From the NCBI RefSeq assembly GCF_000427805.1, contig NZ_KE386587.1, forward strand, positions 3,669-44,609: a stretch of 40,941 nt of DNA. The letters are read 5' to 3'. The notes beneath the pieces are model-generated. The model searched no databases. It saw nothing but the letters and a program-made list of their open reading frames with translations, and was not told the origin of the DNA. Of the stretch, positions 37,720-40,941 are shown in pieces. Positions within the stretch are counted from its first letter, which is position 1; every line of letters starts with the position of its first letter. Position numbers and translations under genes: made by a program. Origin of the DNA: Budvicia aquatica DSM 5075 = ATCC 35567 (GTDB taxonomy: Bacteria > Pseudomonadota > Gammaproteobacteria > Enterobacterales > Enterobacteriaceae).

Positions 37720-38808
37720 ATGGAAAATAAAGAAATGACTGTCGAAAGAGACGCTGATGGCAATCTTCTGATAAGAAATACAGAACATGGCGACCTTATT
37801 ATTACTTCATATGACATTATGCCTAATAATTACCATGATCTTTGCCAGATGGAAAAAAGTGAAAACGTAAAAATCAGACTATTCAACATAAGATCTAAAA
37901 ACTTCAAAGAACTATTTTCATTAGAATTAAGCATAAAGAATGACACTACCCACGAGGCATTCCTTTTAGTTAAAAACGGTTGGATTCCATGTAGTTACAT
38001 GAAGAGGAATACTTTACTCCTAGTTGACAGGAATGTTATATCGAAATTAAAGCATAGGTATTTTTTAAATGAAAAAAAAGGCCCTGTAGAACTCGATTAT
38101 TTTGATAGTATTTTCTTAAGTGAGAATGATTTAACAATAGATTTAACTTCTTGGGTCTTAGAAGCTAATGAAAAGCAAATCCCCTCTACTGATAGTATGG
38201 ATAGTCAACTGAAGCATGCAAGAGAAATTATAAAACTCGCTTTGCCAAACATAAAAATTGCAGAATATCCAGAAGGCAATAAATATTATCATAAAATTGC
38301 CAACTCCATAAGAAATAGTCTTGAACAAAGAATGAACTTCCTGTTTAAAGCAGCCCCACTTATAAATCGTCAGTTCACAAGTAAAACCAGAAGCATTATT
38401 GTGCATGAGATTTTTAAACTGGCAGATGAGTGTACGCTAACACGTTGTGATATTGCTGTAATTTTGGTTTTCTTGAGAATTAATATGGCTGGTAAAAAAA
38501 GTTCAGCCCAGAAAGTAATTAAAGATTCTCAGGAATATACTCTAGAAAATGCTTATAATACCGCCTGTGATCTGGGCGTTATTGAATGGTTAATCAATCT
38601 GATAAGAAAACATGAAACGGAAAAGTCTAATTTTAACATTGCATTTATGACTCAAGACAAAGGACTTGCAGAACTAGGTGCGCTAATTCTGAATCAGGAA
38701 GAACTCAGTACAGATGGTCATAAAATTTCAGCAACAATCTCATTCCCAATGGATATTTTTTCTGACAGCCTTGAGACATTAGATTTAGTTAAAAAGTATC
38801 TATCATAA
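37720..38808 (+). CDS. Unknown protein with PIN-like motifs
   Basis: A 362-residue A+T-rich gene, 66 bp after the immunity gene, with AGAGG before the ATG. Not a family I recognise. LLLVDRNVISKLK (about residues 99-111) resembles the first strand and acidic residue of PIN-type nucleases. TQDKGLAELGALIL near residue 310 resembles the last acidic motif (T/S-x-D-x-x-L). The segment between is helical and includes CDIAVILVFLRINM. No signal peptide or clear membrane segment is seen. It may be a nuclease-type toxin or defence protein, or a second Rhs-module cargo. Residue-level assignment is tentative. Confidence 0.6.
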   Translation: MENKEMTVERDADGNLLIRNTEHGDLIITSYDIMPNNYHDLCQMEKSENVKIRLFNIRSKNFKELFSLELSIKNDTTHEAFLLVKNGWIPCSYMKRNTLLLVDRNVISKLKHRYFLNEKKGPVELDYFDSIFLSENDLTIDLTSWVLEANEKQIPSTDSMDSQLKHAREIIKLALPNIKIAEYPEGNKYYHKIANSIRNSLEQRMNFLFKAAPLINRQFTSKTRSIIVHEIFKLADECTLTRCDIAVILVFLRINMAGKKSSAQKVIKDSQEYTLENAYNTACDLGVIEWLINLIRKHETEKSNFNIAFMTQDKGLAELGALILNQEELSTDGHKISATISFPMDIFSDSLETLDLVKKYLS

Positions 38809-39640
38809 GATGTATATTCTTATTTGAATTGTTCGATAGTAATAGTTCCTCTGGTTGGTATTTATAAATATATTGCCTTTGTATTGATTAATCGGAAGGC
38901 CTTATAGCTTGCTAGAGGAACCATTCTAAATAATTTGTTGTAAGTAACAGTCGATGGTCCGCTTCTCGCCCTTAGCTGGCTGTCAAATTGAGCAACGACT
39001 AATAATGAAGTCCGTACGTTACCTGATATCACTTTGCATCTTGAAAGCTTTCAGGGAATTTGCGAGCATTCAAATCTGGGCATAGGACACACTTTTACAT
39101 TATATGTGTTTTACCGCACTTAGGACTCAGTTGCATTTCGCCTCAAGCAACCACCGAATGCCAATTCTGCCAGAACATGCCACTTAGGATTATTCGCTGT
39201 TTTACAAATAATGCAGTGACATCAACCCTGATTGACAATCTGGGCTCTGAATCTGCCAGTTTGAAGCGATATAAGTAAAACTTTTACTATGAATATTTCC
39301 GTAGGAAGTTTTCTAAAAAAGGTATCTAAAGTGGCAGCCTTGAGAGTGATTTTCCTTTTTAACCGTGCCCTGCAAGGCTTTTTTAGAAAACAGCACCGAA
39401 TGAGTTTTGGCAGATTTGGCATCCAAACTGGCAGACAGGCAGAAACCTGAGAGTACTGACCATAGGTCCACAGCCTGAGTGAAGATAAGCACCAAGCTTT
39501 ACCTGTCCCCGTAATACCTAGTACCTAACCACAGGCTCTGGCTCTGGCCCACGCTCAGGCCCCTCCCTCGTCAATAATCCCCGTCGATATCGGTATAAGA
39601 AAAGTGAAACACACATCCTGATAACACGGAGAACCACGTT
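38809..39640. other. Gap between rhs module and radC
   Basis: The gap is 832 bp without a credible gene. The first 350 bp are A+T-rich and contain an 8-bp inverted repeat, GTTCCTCT (38845-38852) with AGAGGAAC (38914-38921). The right copy of the 282-bp repeat follows (39160-39441), then about 200 bp leading to radC. Confidence 0.6.
39160..39441. repeat. 282-bp direct repeat, right copy
   Basis: Direct-orientation partner of 31684-31964. The internal 11-bp inverted repeat CTGCCAGTTTG/CAAACTGGCAG is conserved. Together the copies flank a 7.2-kb block (rhs, immunity gene, PIN-like gene). Confidence 0.93.
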
Positions 39641-40087
39641 ATGCCTACCGAAGACGACAACACCATCAACAAAGCCCGGGAGATACTCAGCCAGCGGCTG
39701 TATCACTCTCCGGCATTAACCCACACTGACGATACCGCAAGTTTCCTTGCCCTGAAGCTAGGCCAGAGAGAACAAGAGGTTTTTGCCATTATCCTGCTCA
39801 ATAACCAGCATCAGGTTATTCAGTACCTCGAAGTCTTTACCGGCACCATTAACGAAACCAGTATTTACCCACGCGAAGTGGTCAAGCTGGCGCTTAAACA
39901 CAATGCTGCCGCCACTATTCTCGCTCACAATCATCCCTCAGGACTGGCTGAACCCTCCGCTGCCGATAAGAACATCACCACCCGGTTACAACAGGCGCTG
40001 GCATTAGTGGATGTCACCGTGCTTGACCATGTTGTCGTCGGTGGTGGGAACACGGTGTCATTTGCCCAACGGGGGTGGCTGCTATGA
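39641..40087 (+). CDS. radC: RadC-family JAMM protein (YeeS-like)
   Basis: A 148-residue protein with the MPN/JAMM domain of RadC but without the N-terminal helix-hairpin-helix region of full-length RadC (about 220 residues). This is the short form common on genomic islands (YeeS/YkfG type). The metal set is Glu in EQEVFAIIL, His-x-His in AHNHP, and Ser-x-x-Asp in PSAADKNIT. The role is unproven; the old link to DNA repair is not supported. GGAG lies 9 bases upstream of the ATG. Its stop overlaps the next gene's start (ATGA). Confidence 0.9.
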   Translation: MPTEDDNTINKAREILSQRLYHSPALTHTDDTASFLALKLGQREQEVFAIILLNNQHQVIQYLEVFTGTINETSIYPREVVKLALKHNAAATILAHNHPSGLAEPSAADKNITTRLQQALALVDVTVLDHVVVGGGNTVSFAQRGWLL

Positions 40088-40518
40088 CCAAACCGAACCC
40101 ATTAACCCTGACTTGTGACCTGCCTATCTTTATCCCCCTGATTAAGATCTTGTCAGGACGCATAAGACAGCATCCAAACGCTTTCAGCATCACCCTGAAC
40201 TACCGCAGTCCAGACTATTCGGCTGAGTCCGGTGGATATCGTCCGGTTGAAATCCGGCTGGAGAAGCAACGGGATAAGACCGACGGCTGGACCATCTGTT
40301 ATGTCACCGAGTTCTCTTATTACGGGCCACCGGGTTATCAAGAGCTAGACCGGGCCATTGACTTCGACTTCAGTACCGGAACCGGCTATCAAGCCCATTT
40401 GCCGCCTGAGCCCATCAGCCAATATGCCGCGCTGTTCTGTCTCTGGCAGCGTAACTTCAGCCGTTATCACGACTTGGGCATCTATCAATGTCAGGTCACG
40501 CTGGAGGAACAGGAGTAA
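40084..40518 (+). CDS. DUF2787 family protein
   Basis: A 144-residue cytosolic protein recognised as DUF2787 (PF10980), a family found on enterobacterial and Vibrio islands, often beside radC. Notable stretches are SITLNYRSPDYSAESGGYRPVEIRLE and VTEFSYYGPPGYQELDRAIDFDF. The function is unknown. The ATG at 40084 overlaps the radC stop, and its own stop (TAATG) overlaps the next gene, so the three are translationally coupled. Confidence 0.82.
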   Translation: MTKPNPLTLTCDLPIFIPLIKILSGRIRQHPNAFSITLNYRSPDYSAESGGYRPVEIRLEKQRDKTDGWTICYVTEFSYYGPPGYQELDRAIDFDFSTGTGYQAHLPPEPISQYAALFCLWQRNFSRYHDLGIYQCQVTLEEQE

Positions 40519-40679
40519 TGTCACCCCAACTTATCGCTCTACTCTGGGAAGCCTTTAAAGCCGCCCTATCAGCCTTCGCTGCCGTATTGGTTCAGGCGAT
40601 GATGGCCCACTTCAATATGTTTATGTCCACGTCCATGTCCACTTCTGACTTTTCATCAGCATCAGATGAAACTTATTAA
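40518..40679 (+). CDS. Small hydrophobic protein, 53 residues
   Basis: MSPQLIALLWEAFKAALSAF continues as an alanine- and valine-rich hydrophobic helix and ends in a Ser/Thr/Met-rich tail. There is one probable membrane segment. The start codon overlaps the DUF2787 stop, and AGGAG is in front, so translation is likely. Not recognised. Confidence 0.65.
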   Translation: MSPQLIALLWEAFKAALSAFAAVLVQAMMAHFNMFMSTSMSTSDFSSASDETY

Positions 40680-40703
40680 TCCAAACCACAGGAAATACCG
40701 ACA

Positions 40704-40901
40704 ATGAATATCACTCTAAAACTTATCATGGCTGCAACGGCATTAATCGCTGTCGCTGGTGGCGTTATCTTTAACCACCTTAACGGTAACGATGACGGAG
40801 ACAAAAGCGACTTAAATGAAAGTCACGATATGGCTATCCGTAATATTCCATCAGCAGATTCAGGGGCTAAGCAAGAACCGGATGCATTGCTCAATCAGTG
40901 A
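40704..40901 (+). CDS. Small membrane or exported protein, 65 residues
   Basis: MNITLKLIMAATALIAVAGG forms an N-terminal hydrophobic segment that could be an anchor or an uncleaved signal. A hydrophilic Asp-rich part follows (NGNDDGDKSDLNESHD). AGGA precedes the ATG. It is 24 bp after the previous small gene, as part of the same radC operon. Function not recognised. Confidence 0.6.
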   Translation: MNITLKLIMAATALIAVAGGVIFNHLNGNDDGDKSDLNESHDMAIRNIPSADSGAKQEPDALLNQ

Positions 40902-40941
40902 GATCCCCCTGCAACCATCCCGATTGTATAAATAACACCCT

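Noticed and set aside
39641..40941. attR of the tRNA-Phe island
   Set aside because: No second copy of the tRNA-Phe 3' end was seen by eye, and island-type genes continue to the window edge.

Overview
The window is a chromosomal segment of an enterobacterial (Enterobacterales) genome. The evidence is the close protein match of many genes to Escherichia coli counterparts and a conserved gene order (efp/epmB, groES/groEL, fxsA, aspA, dcuA, cutA, dsbD). A genus such as Limnobaculum, Pragia or Budvicia would fit the moderate G+C, but that is an impression and not shown here.

Layout. Bases 1-240 hold a hexamer tandem repeat and a short element with perfect terminal inverted repeats. Then come yicG (+) and the ribose locus rbsDACBKR (-), with two RbsR-type operator palindromes in front of rbsD. 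Next, on the minus strand, is a six-gene catabolic operon: cyclase-type hydrolase, MFS carrier, beta-keto acid cleavage enzyme (BKACE/DUF849), acetyl-CoA acetyltransferase, and a two-subunit CoA-transferase. A TetR-type regulator is divergent from it, and two similar 16-bp near-palindromes lie in the shared promoter region. The gene set implies cleavage of an unidentified beta-keto acid with acetyl-CoA to acetoacetate, CoA activation of acetoacetate, and thiolysis to acetyl-CoA.

From 13.9 to 26.7 kb lies core genome: gdx/sugE with a guanidine-II riboswitch, a DUF486 membrane protein, a tiny entericidin lipoprotein gene, efp, epmB, a stand-alone fliB-type lysine methylase, groEL/groES under a consensus heat-shock promoter, fxsA, aspA with a class II-type CRP site, dcuA, cutA, dsbD and tRNA-Phe.

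A mobile island begins at the 3' end of tRNA-Phe and runs past the right edge of the window. It carries a tyrosine integrase, a structured leader RNA resembling C4/CI antisense RNAs of P4/P1-type elements, and a P4-type primase-helicase. It then carries an Rhs cargo module: an Rhs protein with a JAMM/JAB-like C-terminal domain, a small putative immunity gene, and a PIN-like unknown gene. Beyond that are radC, a DUF2787 gene and two small hydrophobic-protein genes. The Rhs module lies between two direct copies of a repeat of about 282 bp. The A+T-rich Rhs C-terminus and its followers look separately acquired. No second copy of the tRNA-Phe end was seen, so the element boundary is outside the window.
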